A stretch of 64,000 nt of DNA from Rubrivivax sp. (GTDB lineage Bacteria; Pseudomonadota; Gammaproteobacteria; Burkholderiales; Burkholderiaceae_C), in assembly GCA_004210455.1 (NCBI GenBank), contig SEFA01000008.1:45193-109192 (forward strand), in the 5' to 3' direction. Under the pieces are notes generated by a model. It had not been told where the DNA came from. It saw nothing but the letters and a program-made list of their open reading frames with translations, and ran no database searches. Below are positions 52,708-62,777 of the stretch, piece by piece. Each line of letters starts with the position of its first letter. Position 1 is the first letter of the stretch. The translations under genes were made by a program, and so were the position numbers.

Positions 52708-53478
52708 TCAAGCGGCCATCAGCAATTCATCGTGGCTGGGGGGCGCGGCATCGATGCGTGCGCGCAGCGCGAAGAGTTCGTCGGCCTTCGCGATGAACCT
52801 GTCGACGACGCGCGGGTCGAAGGCTTTGCCGCGCTGCGCTGACAGCATGTCCAGGGCTTGCGCCGGCGTGAAGGCGTCGCGGTAGCAGCGGTCCATGGTG
52901 AGCGCGTCGCAGAAGTCGGCCACCGCCACGATGCGGGCTGACAGCGGGATGGCATCCCCGGCGAGGCCGCGTGGGTAACCCGTGCCATCCCATCGCTCAT
53001 GGTGACAGAGCGCGACCTCCGCAGCCAGCTGGAACAGAGGGATGCGCGACCGTCCCAGGATCTCGGCCCCGATCTCGGGATGACGGTTCATGACGGCACG
53101 CTCGTCCGGGGTCAAGGCACCGGGCTTCTTGAGGACGTGATCCGGTATGCCGATCTTTCCGACATCGTGCATCGGAGCGGCATTGCGAAGCAGTCGTGCA
53201 AAGGTCTTGCCCTCTCCCAGCATGAGCGCCAGCGCCTCTGACAGGAACCCGATCCGCACGATGTGCACGCCGGTGTCGTCATCCCGATACTCGGCAGCGC
53301 GCGACAAGCGCAACAGCGCGTCGTGATGCGCGCGCGTCACCTCGCGCAGGGCATCGTTGCGCTCGCGGTACATCGCCTTGAGATCGAGCACGATGCGCTC
53401 CATCTGCGCGATGGCGAACTCGTCATAGGAGTTCTCTGGGGCGCCCTTGCCGGCAGCGCATGCGGTCGACGCGATCAT
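52708..53478 (-). CDS. HD-GYP cyclic di-GMP phosphodiesterase
   Basis: Hydrolyses cyclic di-GMP, lowering its level and favouring motility over biofilm. The 256-residue protein has a helical lead (about 20-60), then the HD-GYP domain with the metal pair His104-Asp105 in PMHDVGKIGIPD, HH at 159-160 and GYP at 167-169 in WDGTGYPRG. The start overlaps the receiver stop as ATGA. RpfG-type proteins have the receiver and HD-GYP fused; here they are split in two genes. All catalytic motifs are intact. The C-terminal helix ends the operon's second gene, 23 bases before the binding-protein gene. Confidence 0.9.
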   Translation of the reverse strand: MIASTACAAGKGAPENSYDEFAIAQMERIVLDLKAMYRERNDALREVTRAHHDALLRLSRAAEYRDDDTGVHIVRIGFLSEALALMLGEGKTFARLLRNAAPMHDVGKIGIPDHVLKKPGALTPDERAVMNRHPEIGAEILGRSRIPLFQLAAEVALCHHERWDGTGYPRGLAGDAIPLSARIVAVADFCDALTMDRCYRDAFTPAQALDMLSAQRGKAFDPRVVDRFIAKADELFALRARIDAAPPSHDELLMAA

Positions 53479-53849
53479 GCGCCCGCTCCGGCGCTCACCC
53501 GACCCAATTCCTGGATGAGTTGCAGCGGGCTGAACGGTTTGAGCAGGTAGGCGTTGGCGCCGGCTTTCAGGCCGTCGTCCCGATCCTGTGCCTGTCCTCT
53601 GGCCGTCAAAAAAACCACCGGAAGGTCGTGCGTGTCTGAACGCGCTCGCACTGCCCGGCACAGCGCGAGGCCATCCATGCCCGGCATCATGAGATCGACC
53701 AGCAGCGCATCCGGTCTCCACCCGTCGAGCATCTTCAGGGCGCTACAGCCCTCTGCCGCTTCACGCACCTCGACGTCTTCGAATTCCAGGGTCAGGCGGA
53801 CCAGACGGCGGATATCGGCGTGGTCGTCGACGATCAGGACCTTCTTCAT
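53475..53849 (-). CDS. Single-domain response regulator (receiver)
   Basis: A 124-residue receiver of minimal length. The acidic residues are VDDHAD, Asp52 lies in VDLMMPGMDG, the switch Thr82 in FLTARG and the lysine in LLKPFSPL. ATG at 53849 follows CTGGAGGTCATC. It overlaps the HD-GYP gene by 4 bases and probably controls it directly. It leads the operon receiver, HD-GYP, binding protein, kinase, and the kinase lacks a receiver of its own. Confidence 0.9.
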   Translation of the reverse strand: MKKVLIVDDHADIRRLVRLTLEFEDVEVREAAEGCSALKMLDGWRPDALLVDLMMPGMDGLALCRAVRARSDTHDLPVVFLTARGQAQDRDDGLKAGANAYLLKPFSPLQLIQELGRVSAGAGA

Positions 53850-54184
53850 GATGACCTCCAGTGGCCGTCACTTTAAGTTGATCATTTTTATCAATCAATG
53901 ATGCGCGAGGCATGTGGCCATGAAATGATAAAAAGTTCGCATGCTCATCGATGGAAACGTCTGAACTGCACGCCAACGTACCTCCAAGAATCGTAAGAGA
54001 GGCGTCAGGAACGCCGATGCCTACGTGGTTCCCGGGCTGTTGTCGTTGATTCAGATCAATCTCGCGAACGAAGTCTCTCGGTCAAGTATTTATCACTTTC
54101 AATGTTCCATTTTTATTAAATCGATTTCAAAGTTGGTTCACAAAGCGGACACTCCGCCGCAGCAAAACTTGAGAGGAGATGGAC
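53850..54184. promoter_or_regulatory. 335-base divergent intergenic region with an inverted repeat
   Basis: Between the receiver operon and the chemoreceptor gene. It is notably AT-richer than the rest of the window. TTTTTATCA (53885-53893) and TGATAAAAA (53926-53934) form a perfect 9-bp inverted repeat with 32 bases between, close to the receiver start. It may be a regulator site or two promoter elements facing each other. No gene is seen here; short open frames lack ribosome sites. Confidence 0.45.
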
Positions 54185-56161
54185 ATGGATGCGGATTTGA
54201 TCGTCGGCGTGGTTGCGGCGGGAGAACCGGGACAGCGATCGAGCCGCTTCTTCTCGCACCATGGCCTCTGGGCTTTCGGCGTTCGCCTGTTCAGGCAACT
54301 GCGGTTCGCAGCGAAGGCAGCGCTGATCACTCTTGCATTCCTCGTTCCCGTCGTTTTGCTGAGCTTGGCGTATTACCGGACCAGCCAAGCCACCATCGAG
54401 TTCGCACGCGGCGAACTGGTGGGTACGGAGATCATTCAAACGATCGAGCCATGGCTGATCGAAGTGCAGAAGCAGCGCCGCCTGGTGCTGTCGGGGGCTG
54501 CCCGGGAGGTCCATCTGGAGGCCATCGATCGCGCGTCCGATGCCGCCAAACGCAAGATGGCGACGTTGCCCGAGGGCATTGATCTGCGCGCCGGGGTTTC
54601 TGAGGTGGAGGCGGCCCGGAACGCCTTGGCCCAGGGCGGGCTGGCGTCAGGCTCATCCGATCTGGAAGATCGTCTCCAACGGCTGGTCCAAGCCGTCATC
54701 GATCTTCGGGGCCAGGTCCTGGACCAGTCAGGCCTGACCCTGGATCCCGATCAGGACACCTACTACCTCATGACGCTGTCCGGCGAGCTGGCCTCGAACG
54801 TGATCGAAGGCGTGTCGCGCACGCGCGCCGTCAGCGGGATGCTGGATGGATCAGCGTCCCCTGCCGAGATTCGCCGCCTGTATGGCCTGTGGTACATGGG
54901 CAAGGAGCGCATCACTGATTTGCGCCGTGCCGTGGCGCACGCGGGGGAGTTCAACGAGGAGGTTCGCGACAGCCTCGATGCGGAGCGTGCTGCCCGTGCC
55001 GCGGAAGCCTTCTTCGCGTCGGCCGCCAACAGCTGGTTCCGCGGCGAATACCGCGCCGATGGGGGGGCGCTCGACGCCGCCGGCCAGGCTGCGGTGGATG
55101 AGCTGCGTGCGCTGTCGGCCCGCAGCACGGCCTTGCTGCAGGATCTGCTCGAGCGCCGGATCGCCGGGACGCAACACGCACGTCAGACGGTGATCGCCAT
55201 CAGCGGGGTTGGCCTGTTGGTCGCAGCCTATCTTTTCTATTCCTTCTATCTGGTGATGGAGGGGGGGCTTCGTGAAGTGGGTCGTCATCTTGCCGCGATG
55301 ACCGATGGCGACCTCACGACTCGTCCCGCCCCCTGGGGCAAGGACGAAGCGGCTGAGTTGATGCTGATGCTGGCCACCATGCAAGACAGCCTTCGATCGA
55401 TGGTCGTGAAGGTGCGAGCGTCTTCGATGGGAATGGTGTCCGCGAGCGGTGAGATCGCGGCGGCGTCGACAGACCTTTCCTCACGTACGGAGCAGGCGGC
55501 GGCCAACCTGGAGGAGTCCGCTTCTGCGATGGAGGAAATCGGGGCCACGGTGCGATCGACCTCGGCCAACACGGAAGAGGCGACGCGGCTGGCCTCGGAG
55601 AACGCCGGCTTGGCTTCCAGGGGCAATGCGGTGATGGCCGATCTCGCCTCGACGATGGCTGCGATCAACGCAGCAGCGCAGCGCATCGGGGACATCACTT
55701 CGGTCATCGATGGCATCGCCTTCCAGACCAACATCTTGTCGCTCAATGCGGCGGTGGAAGCTGCCCGCGCCGGGGAACAGGGTCGAGGATTTGCCGTCGT
55801 GGCCAGTGAAGTCCGCAACCTGGCGGCCCGCAGCGCCGAGGCGGCCCGCGAGATCAAGAAGCTCATCGGAACCAGTCTGGAGACCGTCCACCGGGGCAGT
55901 GCGGTGACAGAGGAGGCTCGCACGGCGATCGCGGGCATCGTTGAAGGGGCGGGGCACATCGATCGCCTGCTCATGCAAGTCGCCGCGGGGGCTCGTGAGC
56001 AAACCGAAGGCATCGGTCACGTCAGCACGGCCATTCAAGAACTTGACCAGGCGACGCAGCAGAATGCGGCGATGGTGGAGGAAACAGCGGCCGCCGCTGC
56101 CTCCATGCGAGATCAGGCACATCATCTGGCCGCCGAGGTCGATCACTTCAGGCTCCCTTGA
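54185..56161 (+). CDS. Methyl-accepting chemotaxis protein
   Basis: A 658-residue chemoreceptor. The first transmembrane segment is at about 44-62, a long helical sensor follows (to about 335), with the second transmembrane segment at about 340-360, then HAMP and a signalling domain with [20 protein letters not shown]. The ATG at 54185 is chosen over one at 54179 because AGGAG ends 6 bases before it and is too close to the other. It is divergent from the receiver/HD-GYP operon, so the two may share a regulatory region. The C-terminus has no CheR pentapeptide. The ligand is unknown. Confidence 0.9.
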   Translation: MDADLIVGVVAAGEPGQRSSRFFSHHGLWAFGVRLFRQLRFAAKAALITLAFLVPVVLLSLAYYRTSQATIEFARGELVGTEIIQTIEPWLIEVQKQRRLVLSGAAREVHLEAIDRASDAAKRKMATLPEGIDLRAGVSEVEAARNALAQGGLASGSSDLEDRLQRLVQAVIDLRGQVLDQSGLTLDPDQDTYYLMTLSGELASNVIEGVSRTRAVSGMLDGSASPAEIRRLYGLWYMGKERITDLRRAVAHAGEFNEEVRDSLDAERAARAAEAFFASAANSWFRGEYRADGGALDAAGQAAVDELRALSARSTALLQDLLERRIAGTQHARQTVIAISGVGLLVAAYLFYSFYLVMEGGLREVGRHLAAMTDGDLTTRPAPWGKDEAAELMLMLATMQDSLRSMVVKVRASSMGMVSASGEIAAASTDLSSRTEQAAANLEESASAMEEIGATVRSTSANTEEATRLASENAGLASRGNAVMADLASTMAAINAAAQRIGDITSVIDGIAFQTNILSLNAAVEAARAGEQGRGFAVVASEVRNLAARSAEAAREIKKLIGTSLETVHRGSAVTEEARTAIAGIVEGAGHIDRLLMQVAAGAREQTEGIGHVSTAIQELDQATQQNAAMVEETAAAAASMRDQAHHLAAEVDHFRLP

Positions 56162-56306
56162 ATTCCACCCTGGCCCTGTCGGCCATCGGTCGCCTTGCAT
56201 CGGGGGGGGCTGCGGCGAGGCGGTGGAATTCGAGCGCAAGGATCGGAGTTTCTGATCGCCGTGGCGTTTCTAGACTGCATGCACGCCATCAACTTGAAGG
56301 ACTGAC

Positions 56307-56876
<570 letters not shown>

Positions 56877-56891
56877 TGCCCGAGGCCAGCG

Positions 56892-57121
56892 GTGAAGGCA
56901 GGCGCCCACGTGCATGAGAGCCCCTCATGTGCACCGTCCACGGCCAACGGCACGGTCACGCCGGCCGGCGCCGCCGGCGGGCACTTCGATCCACTGGGCA
57001 GCAAGACGAGGTGAAGGGCCACGCGCTGATGGTCCACATGGGCGGCGACAACCACTCCGACCATCCCGCGCCGCTGGGCGGCGGCGGGGCCCGCGTCGCC
57101 TGCGGCGTCATCGACGGCTGA
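56892..57121 (+). pseudogene. sodC: sodC remnant (Cu/Zn superoxide dismutase), deleted and frameshifted
   Basis: Two pieces of a SodC protein lie in different frames. The first (56892-57014) reads [11 protein letters not shown] and [11 protein letters not shown], matching the copper-binding HxH, the disulfide cysteine and the first zinc-ligand region. The second (57011-57121) reads [16 protein letters not shown] and [14 protein letters not shown], matching the C-terminal block. The N-terminus with signal peptide and about 40 central residues (the rest of the zinc loop) are missing. A functional enzyme cannot be made. Confidence 0.85.
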
Positions 57122-57137
57122 TCGGACGACCGAATGC

Positions 57138-57172
57138 AAAGGGCCCGGAGGTTCGCACCTCCGGGCCCTTGT
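57138..57172. terminator. Strong bidirectional terminator
   Basis: GGGCCCGGAGGT and its exact reverse complement enclose a TTCGC loop (stem 57141-57168), with As before and Ts after. It sits between the sodC remnant and the converging acnB 3' end, so it can end transcription from both sides. Confidence 0.85.
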
Positions 57173-57245
57173 TCTTCGTGAGACGCAGGGGAATCAGATC
57201 CCCCGCCGATCTCGACACCGAGCGACCGTCAGGCCGCTCGACGCA

Positions 57246-59834
57246 TCACGCGACCGTCTTGGCCGTCTCCGCGTATTCCTCGATCTGGTCGAAGTTCATG
57301 TAGCGGTAGACGCTGGCCTTGTCCGCGTCGATCACGCCCATTTCCTTGAGGTACTCCTCCTTGGTCGGCAGGCGGCCCAGGCGGGACGCGATGGCGGCCA
57401 GCTCGGCCGAGCCCAGGAACACGTTGGTGTTCTTGCCCAGACGGTTGGGGAAGTTGCGCGTGGAGGTGGAGATCACCGTCGCGCCCTCGCGGACCTGCGC
57501 CTGGTTGCCCATGCACAGCGAGCAGCCCGGCATCTCGGTGCGCGCACCGGCGGTGCCGAAGGCGGCGTAGTGGCCTTCCTTGATCAGCTCGCTCTGGTCC
57601 ATCTTGGTCGGCGGCGCGACCCACAGCTTGACCGGGATGTCGCGCTGGCCGCCCAGCAGCTTGGCCGCCGCGCGGAAGTGACCGATGTTGGTCATGCACG
57701 AGCCGATGAAGGCCTCGTCGATCTTGGTGCCGGCGACTTCGGACAGCACCTTGGCGTCGTCCGGGTCGTTCGGGCAGCAGACGATCGGCTCGGTGATGTC
57801 GGCCAGGTCGATCTCGATCACGGCTGCGTATTCGGCGTCCTTGTCCGCTTCCAGCAGGTCGGGCTTGGCCAGCCAGGCTTCGACCTTCTCGATGCGGCGC
57901 TGCAGCGTCTTCGCGTCGGCGTAGCCGTCGGCGATCATGTTCTTCATCAGGACGACGTTGGAGCTCAGGTACTCCTTGATCGGCGCCGGATTCAGCTTGA
58001 TCGTGCAGCCGGCGGCGGACCGCTCGGCCGAGGCGTCGGACAGCTCGAAGGCCTGTTCGACCTTCAGGTCGGGCAGACCTTCGATCTCCAGGATGCGGCC
58101 CGAGAAGATGTTCTTCTTGCCGGCCTTGGCGACGGTCAGCAGACCGGCCTTGAGCGCGTACAGCGGGATCGCGTGCACCAGGTCGCGCAGCGTCACGCCC
58201 GGCTGCATCTCACCCTTGAAGCGGACCAGCACCGATTCCGGCATGTCCAGCGGCATCACGCCGGTGGCGGCGCCGAAGGCGACCAGGCCAGAACCCGCCG
58301 GGAAGGAGATGCCGATCGGGAAGCGTGTGTGCGAGTCGCCGCCGGTGCCGACGGTGTCGGGCAGCAGCAGGCGGTTCAGCCAGCTGTGGATCACGCCGTC
58401 GCCCGGACGCAGGGACACGCCGCCGCGATTGGAGATGAAGGCGGGCAGTTCGCGGTGGGTCTTGACGTCCACCGGCTTCGGGTAGGCCGCGGTGTGGCAG
58501 AAGGACTGCATCACCAGGTCGGCCGAGAAGCCCAGGCAGGCCAGGTCCTTCAGCTCGTCGCGGGTCATCGGGCCGGTCGTGTCCTGCGAACCGACGGTGG
58601 TCATCTTGGGTTCACAGTAGGTGCCCGGACGCACGCCTTGACCTTCAGGCAGGCCGACCGCGCGGCCGACCATCTTCTGCGCCAGCGTGAAGCCGGCCTT
58701 GGTCTCGGCCGGTGCCTGCGGCAGACGGAACAGCGTCGAGGCGGGCAGGCCCAGGAACTCACGCGCCTTGGCGGTCAGCGAGCGGCCGATGATCAGGTTG
58801 ATCCGGCCGCCGGCGCGCACTTCGTCGAACAGCACGTCGCTCTTGAGCTTGAACTCGGCGACGGTCTGGCCGTTCTTCACCAGCTTGCCGTCGTAGGGCA
58901 GCACGTCGATGACGTCGCCCATCTCCAGGCCGCCGACTTCCACTTCGATCGGCAGCGAGCCGGAGTCTTCCTGCGTGTTGAAGAAGATCGGCGCGATCTT
59001 GCCGCCCAGCGTCACGCCGCCGAAGCGCTTGTTCGGGACGAAGGGGATGTCCTGGCCCGTGGCCCAGATCACCGAGTTGGTCGCGGACTTGCGCGACGAA
59101 CCCGTGCCGACGACGTCGCCGACGTAGGCCACGATGTGGCCCTTCTTCTTCAGCTCTTCCAGGAACTGCATCGGGCCGCGCTTGCCGTCTTCCTCAGGCT
59201 TGAAGGCCGCGTCGGGACGCGTGTTCTTCAGCATCGCCAGGTAGTGCAGCGGGATGTCCGGGCGGCTCCAGGCGTCCGGCGCCGGCGACAGGTCGTCGGT
59301 GTTGGTTTCGCCGGGGACCTTGAAGACGGTGACGGTGATCTTCTTTTCGACTTCGGGACGCGAGGTGAACCACTCGGCGTCGGCCCAGCTCTGCATCACT
59401 TCCTGCGCCTTGGCGTTGCCCGCCTTGGCCTTGGTCGCGACGTCGTTGAAGTAGTCGAACATCAGCAGGGTCTTCTTCAGACCCGTGGCGGCGACGCCGG
59501 CGACTTCGGCGTCGTCCAGCAGCTCGATCAGCGGATGCACGTTGTAGCCGCCGACCATGGTGCCCAGCAGCTCGGTGGCCTTGGCCTTGGAGATCAGGCC
59601 GACCTTGAGGTCGCCGTGCGCGACGGCGGCCAGGAAGCTGGCCTTGACCTTGGCGGCGTCGTCCACGCCCGGCGGCACGCGGTGGGTCAGCAGGTCCAGC
59701 AGGAAGGCGTCTTCACCGGCGGGCGGGGTCTTGATCAGTTCGATCAGCTCGGCCACCTGCTTGGCGTCGAGCGGCAGCGGCGGAATGCCGAGCGCGGCGC
59801 GTTCGGCTTCGTGTTGGCGGTAGGCTTGCAGCAT
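57246..59834 (-). CDS. acnB: Aconitate hydratase B
   Basis: Interconverts citrate and isocitrate in the TCA cycle. The 862-residue protein matches the AcnB class in length and in having the HEAT-like N-terminal domain (residues 1-155) followed by the swivel domain. The three cluster cysteines lie in [14 protein letters not shown] and [13 protein letters not shown] at 59834 follows GGAGTTCGC; the frame runs 19 codons upstream without a better start. The upstream region has a triplicated motif. It belongs with mdh and a CoA ester lyase on the same strand. Confidence 0.96.
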   Translation of the reverse strand: MLQAYRQHEAERAALGIPPLPLDAKQVAELIELIKTPPAGEDAFLLDLLTHRVPPGVDDAAKVKASFLAAVAHGDLKVGLISKAKATELLGTMVGGYNVHPLIELLDDAEVAGVAATGLKKTLLMFDYFNDVATKAKAGNAKAQEVMQSWADAEWFTSRPEVEKKITVTVFKVPGETNTDDLSPAPDAWSRPDIPLHYLAMLKNTRPDAAFKPEEDGKRGPMQFLEELKKKGHIVAYVGDVVGTGSSRKSATNSVIWATGQDIPFVPNKRFGGVTLGGKIAPIFFNTQEDSGSLPIEVEVGGLEMGDVIDVLPYDGKLVKNGQTVAEFKLKSDVLFDEVRAGGRINLIIGRSLTAKAREFLGLPASTLFRLPQAPAETKAGFTLAQKMVGRAVGLPEGQGVRPGTYCEPKMTTVGSQDTTGPMTRDELKDLACLGFSADLVMQSFCHTAAYPKPVDVKTHRELPAFISNRGGVSLRPGDGVIHSWLNRLLLPDTVGTGGDSHTRFPIGISFPAGSGLVAFGAATGVMPLDMPESVLVRFKGEMQPGVTLRDLVHAIPLYALKAGLLTVAKAGKKNIFSGRILEIEGLPDLKVEQAFELSDASAERSAAGCTIKLNPAPIKEYLSSNVVLMKNMIADGYADAKTLQRRIEKVEAWLAKPDLLEADKDAEYAAVIEIDLADITEPIVCCPNDPDDAKVLSEVAGTKIDEAFIGSCMTNIGHFRAAAKLLGGQRDIPVKLWVAPPTKMDQSELIKEGHYAAFGTAGARTEMPGCSLCMGNQAQVREGATVISTSTRNFPNRLGKNTNVFLGSAELAAIASRLGRLPTKEEYLKEMGVIDADKASVYRYMNFDQIEEYAETAKTVA

Positions 59835-59872
59835 GCGAACTCCAGTCGTTGTCTCTGCTTGGGTCAAAAGTC

Positions 59873-59920
59873 GGTCTGAAAAACGGACCAAAAAGCGGGT
59901 CTGAAAATCAGGCCTGAAAA
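59873..59920 (-). repeat. Three direct repeats TTTTCAG(A/G)CC upstream of acnB
   Basis: On the minus strand TTTTCAGGCC (59911-59920), TTTTCAGACC (59898-59907) and TTTTCAGACC (59873-59882) occur in the 99 bases between the vapC-like stop and the acnB start. Spacing is 13 and 25 bases. The arrangement could be a regulator site or the leader of the acnB message, which in other bacteria is iron-regulated; the function is not shown. Confidence 0.5.
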
Positions 59921-59933
59921 CGGGGTCGGACGG

Positions 59934-60383
59934 TCATGGCGCGCTCGGCACGATGACCTTCAGGCCCTTGAAATAGTCTCGGAAGAATCCCTGGTCGCGG
60001 GTGATCAGGCCGTCGCACTGCAGCATCGCGTGCGCGCCCACCAGGAAGTCGGGCATGGCGCGCGTCGCGGCCACGGCCGCCGCCGTGGCATCGGCCTTCG
60101 CCGGGCCGCCCTTGTCGGCCAGCCGCTGCTTGAACTTGCGTTGCATCTCGCCGGCGCGGATCGCGGCGCGCTGGTCGATGGCCAGGAAGCTCAGGCCCAT
60201 CTCCTCCAGGGCGTCCATCACCTCGGAACCGTGGCCCAGGCCGGCCGTCACCTCGGAGAGCACCACGTCGCACAGCACCACCGGACCGCTGGACAGCGCC
60301 AGGCGCAGCGCGGCTTCGGCCGCGTCCGCGCCGGGCGCGTCGCCCAGGAGGTCGATGAGGACGGAGCTGTCGACGGCGATCAT
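59934..60383 (-). CDS. vapC: PIN-domain ribonuclease toxin (VapC type)
   Basis: A 149-residue PIN-domain protein. The acidic site is Asp5 (MIAVDSSVLID), Glu44 (LSEVTAG), Asp112 (MPDFLVGAHA) and Asp130 (LITRDQGFF), a full four-residue set. VapC toxins cut initiator or other tRNAs or rRNA. The partner gene lies 5 bases upstream. ATG at 60383 overlaps nothing but has GGCTGGCACGGC-like weak ribosome signal from the coupled antitoxin gene. It sits directly upstream of acnB on the same strand. Confidence 0.85.
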   Translation of the reverse strand: MIAVDSSVLIDLLGDAPGADAAEAALRLALSSGPVVLCDVVLSEVTAGLGHGSEVMDALEEMGLSFLAIDQRAAIRAGEMQRKFKQRLADKGGPAKADATAAAVAATRAMPDFLVGAHAMLQCDGLITRDQGFFRDYFKGLKVIVPSAP

Positions 60384-60388
60384 GGGAT

Positions 60389-60658
60389 TCAGTCGCCCTT
60401 CGAGCCGTTGCCGGCGTCGGCGGCGGGCTCATCCGGCGCGCGGCCGCGCAGGTCGCGCATCACGTCGTCGGTGGCGGTGCCTTCGGGCAGCTTGAAGCGG
60501 CCGCGGGCGCGGGAGATGGCGTCGTCGACGTTCTTGCGCAGGATGATGCGGGCGCCGTCGAGCTCGACCTTGAGCGTCGTGCCCTTGGTCAGCCCCAGCG
60601 CGTCGCGGACGGCCTTGGGCAGGGTGATCTGACCTCGTTCGGCGACGGTGGCTTCCAT
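60389..60658 (-). CDS. vapB: AbrB/MazE-type antitoxin (VapB)
   Basis: An 89-residue protein with the swapped-hairpin AbrB/SpoVT DNA-binding fold (residues 1-45): MEATVAERGQITLPKAVRD and GTTLKVELDGARIIL. The C-terminal 40 residues (ARGRFKLPEGTATDDVMRDLRG) are the usual toxin-binding tail. ATG at 60658 follows CAGGAGCCCGC. The pair probably represses its own promoter. The 215-base gap upstream holds the terminator of the next gene. Confidence 0.85.
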   Translation of the reverse strand: MEATVAERGQITLPKAVRDALGLTKGTTLKVELDGARIILRKNVDDAISRARGRFKLPEGTATDDVMRDLRGRAPDEPAADAGNGSKGD

Positions 60659-60830
60659 GCGGGCTCCTGGCAGTGCTGGGAGATGAGACGACGGCTCTGG
60701 TGAATTCATGACCGCACGGTGCGGCATCGCACCAATGGTATGAATCAGAAAGTATGCATGAATTGTACGTACTTCCGGGTTGCGGAAGCCAGTGCCGGCC
60801 TGGAAGCCCGACTGACGCGCTATGGATAAC

Positions 60831-60852
60831 AAAAAGCCGCCTCGAGGGCGGC
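60831..60852 (-). terminator. Rho-independent terminator of the exported-protein gene
   Basis: On the minus strand GCCGCC, a 5-base loop and GGCGGC are followed by five Ts. It lies 22 bases after the stop of the exported protein gene and separates it from the vapB/vapC/acnB run. Confidence 0.8.
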
Positions 60853-60873
60853 TTCGGGAGGTGCCGAGGCGCT

Positions 60874-61458
60874 TTACTGGGCGCTCGGGGTGATGCCCAG
60901 GCCACCGCCGGCCGGTGCCGAGGCGGAGCGGGCGGCTTCGATCGCGGCGCGCTGTTCCGGGTGGATGCATTCGTCGACCAGGCGCTGACCGGCCTTCACG
61001 TCCAGCAGCATCGACTTGTTGGCGATCTGGACCATCAGCGTGCGGCCAGTGACGTCTTCCAGGCGCAGGGCGCCGGTGGTCGACAGCACGGGCTTCATCA
61101 CGAAGGTGTCCTTCTTGAAGGCCACGTTGATGTAGCCCAGGTCCTTGGCGTTCGGCTCGATCGTGACCGTCTGCTTGAACTCGCACTCGTACAGGCCGAG
61201 ATAGGCGCGCTTGGCGGCGGTCAGCTGTTCCTCGCTCGCTTCCGGCAGCGGGGGCGGTGGCGCCTTCACGGGCGCCTTCTTGGCCGTCGTGGTCTTCGCG
61301 GCGGGCTTGGCCGTCTTGGCCGGGGCAGGCTTCGCCAGCGCGGGCTTGGCGGTGCCGGTGCTGGCGGCGCCAGTCGCAGGTTGGGCGGCGGCGACGCCGG
61401 TGGTCAGCGTCAGCGCGGCGGCAGCGGCGCCGGAGAGGAGGAGGGCGGTCAGTCGCAT
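60874..61458 (-). CDS. Exported protein with Ala/Pro/Lys-rich linker, unknown function
   Basis: A 194-residue protein with a signal peptide (about residues 1-25, ending AAAQ). A low-complexity linker of Ala, Pro, Lys and Thr (about 26-75) precedes a compact domain (about 80-170) containing YLGLYECEFKQTVTIEP and VDECIHPEQRAA. Two cysteines could pair in the periplasm. A protein of this form is often found beside mdh in Burkholderiales, but I cannot name its role. It lies between the CoA lyase and the VapBC pair. Confidence 0.7.
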   Translation of the reverse strand: MRLTALLLSGAAAAALTLTTGVAAAQPATGAASTGTAKPALAKPAPAKTAKPAAKTTTAKKAPVKAPPPPLPEASEEQLTAAKRAYLGLYECEFKQTVTIEPNAKDLGYINVAFKKDTFVMKPVLSTTGALRLEDVTGRTLMVQIANKSMLLDVKAGQRLVDECIHPEQRAAIEAARSASAPAGGGLGITPSAQ

Positions 61459-61659
61459 GGGGAGGGCGTGGAAGTTGGACCTGAAGGACCCGGAGGACCT
61501 TGAATCACCAGCCGAAGCAGCGGCCGGAAAAACGAAACGCCGGAACTCGGCGATGCGAGATTGTGACCGCGCCCGCGTCCCCTGAAGCGGGGATTTAATG
61601 TGTCAAACGGTTGATCGCGGCTAGGGTCTTCACGGAGTCCGACCGGGGTGCCGACGGGG

Positions 61660-62670
61660 TCAGAGGGGCGATGGATGCGGTGCAAACCAGGCCTGCGCCA
61701 CCTCTGACGGCAGGTTCTGGCCGGTCCCGTGGGCGCGCTGCAGCAGATGCCAGAACAGACGGTAACTCGCGCGGTCGTGGAGCATGTCGCGGTGTTGGAT
61801 CGGCGCCCACTGCGCGGCCTGCGCGGCCTGCAGGATGTCGATCGCCTCGTCGATCTCCGCGACGCTGGGCGCGAAGGCATCGATGATGGGTTGGATCTGG
61901 TTCGGGTGGATGCTCCACATCCGCGTGTAGCCGAACTCGCGCGCGGCGCGCTCGGCGGCATGCTGGATCGCGCGTTCGCTCTTGAACTCGGTCACGACGC
62001 AGTGCGACGGCGTCTTGCCGTAGCCGTGCGCGGCGGCGGAGATCGCCAGCTTCGCGCGTTGCACCAGCGGGTGCGTGAACTGGCCGTCGACGGTCAACGC
62101 CGAGCGTGGGATCGCGCCGCGATGCGCTGACACGAAATCCATCAGGCCGAAGGACAGCGACTCGATGCGCGGATGCGCGGCGATCGCCGTCACGTCGCGC
62201 AGCGCGCCGTGGGTCTCGATCAGCGTGTGCAGCGGCAGCGGCTTGCGGATGCCGTGACGCTGCAGGCTCTCGTCGATGAACGCGATCGCGCGGCCCAGAT
62301 CCTCGATGCCTTCGGGCTTGGGGATCATCAGGAAGGCGAGCTTCTCGCCGCCGCCGGCGATCACCGCCTCGACGTCGGCCTCGAAAGCGGGATGCCTGAA
62401 CGGATGCACCCGCACGCCGACGCGGCCGTGCGCGTTCAGCGGGCCGTTGAGCAGGTGCAGCACCAGCAGCATGTGCTCGGCCTCGCCGCCGACGGGGGCG
62501 CCGTCCTCGCAGTCGAGCGTGATGTCGAAGACCGGCCCCATCCGCACCTGCAGCTCCAGGCTCTTGAGCATGCGCGCCTCGACGCCGCAGTAGTGGTCGA
62601 CCACCGGCAGCACGACGGGCGCCTGGCCTTCTTCGAACAGGGCCTGGGCGGGAGTGGGGAGGGTGCTCAT
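61660..62670 (-). CDS. HpcH/HpaI aldolase - citrate lyase-like CoA ester lyase
   Basis: A 336-residue TIM-barrel lyase of the CitE/malyl-CoA lyase family. The metal and CoA motifs are PVFDITLDCEDGAPVG, GVRVHPFRHPAF, HTLIETHGAL and ESLSFGLMDFVSAHRG. Family reactions are cleavage of citramalyl-, malyl- or citryl-CoA; the substrate here is unknown. There is no CitD, CitF or ligase partner, so it is not a citrate lyase subunit. It lies 107 bases downstream of mdh with a hairpin between, a pairing seen widely in this order. Confidence 0.88.
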   Translation of the reverse strand: MSTLPTPAQALFEEGQAPVVLPVVDHYCGVEARMLKSLELQVRMGPVFDITLDCEDGAPVGGEAEHMLLVLHLLNGPLNAHGRVGVRVHPFRHPAFEADVEAVIAGGGEKLAFLMIPKPEGIEDLGRAIAFIDESLQRHGIRKPLPLHTLIETHGALRDVTAIAAHPRIESLSFGLMDFVSAHRGAIPRSALTVDGQFTHPLVQRAKLAISAAAHGYGKTPSHCVVTEFKSERAIQHAAERAAREFGYTRMWSIHPNQIQPIIDAFAPSVAEIDEAIDILQAAQAAQWAPIQHRDMLHDRASYRLFWHLLQRAHGTGQNLPSEVAQAWFAPHPSPL

Positions 62671-62704
62671 GCGAAGGGGTGATGAGGAGGTGTGGAAAGA
62701 AGAA

Positions 62705-62732
62705 GGGCCGACCCTCTTGCGAAGGTCGGCCC
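62705..62732 (-). terminator. Hairpin after mdh
   Basis: GGGCCGACC and its reverse complement enclose a 10-base loop, followed on the minus strand by TTCTTCTTTC. It lies 46 bases after the mdh stop, so it may end most mdh transcripts while allowing some read-through to the lyase gene. Confidence 0.65.
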
Positions 62733-62777
62733 GTCGAGTGTCGCTCAGCGGGATGCCTCAGACGGCATCCGCGAGCA

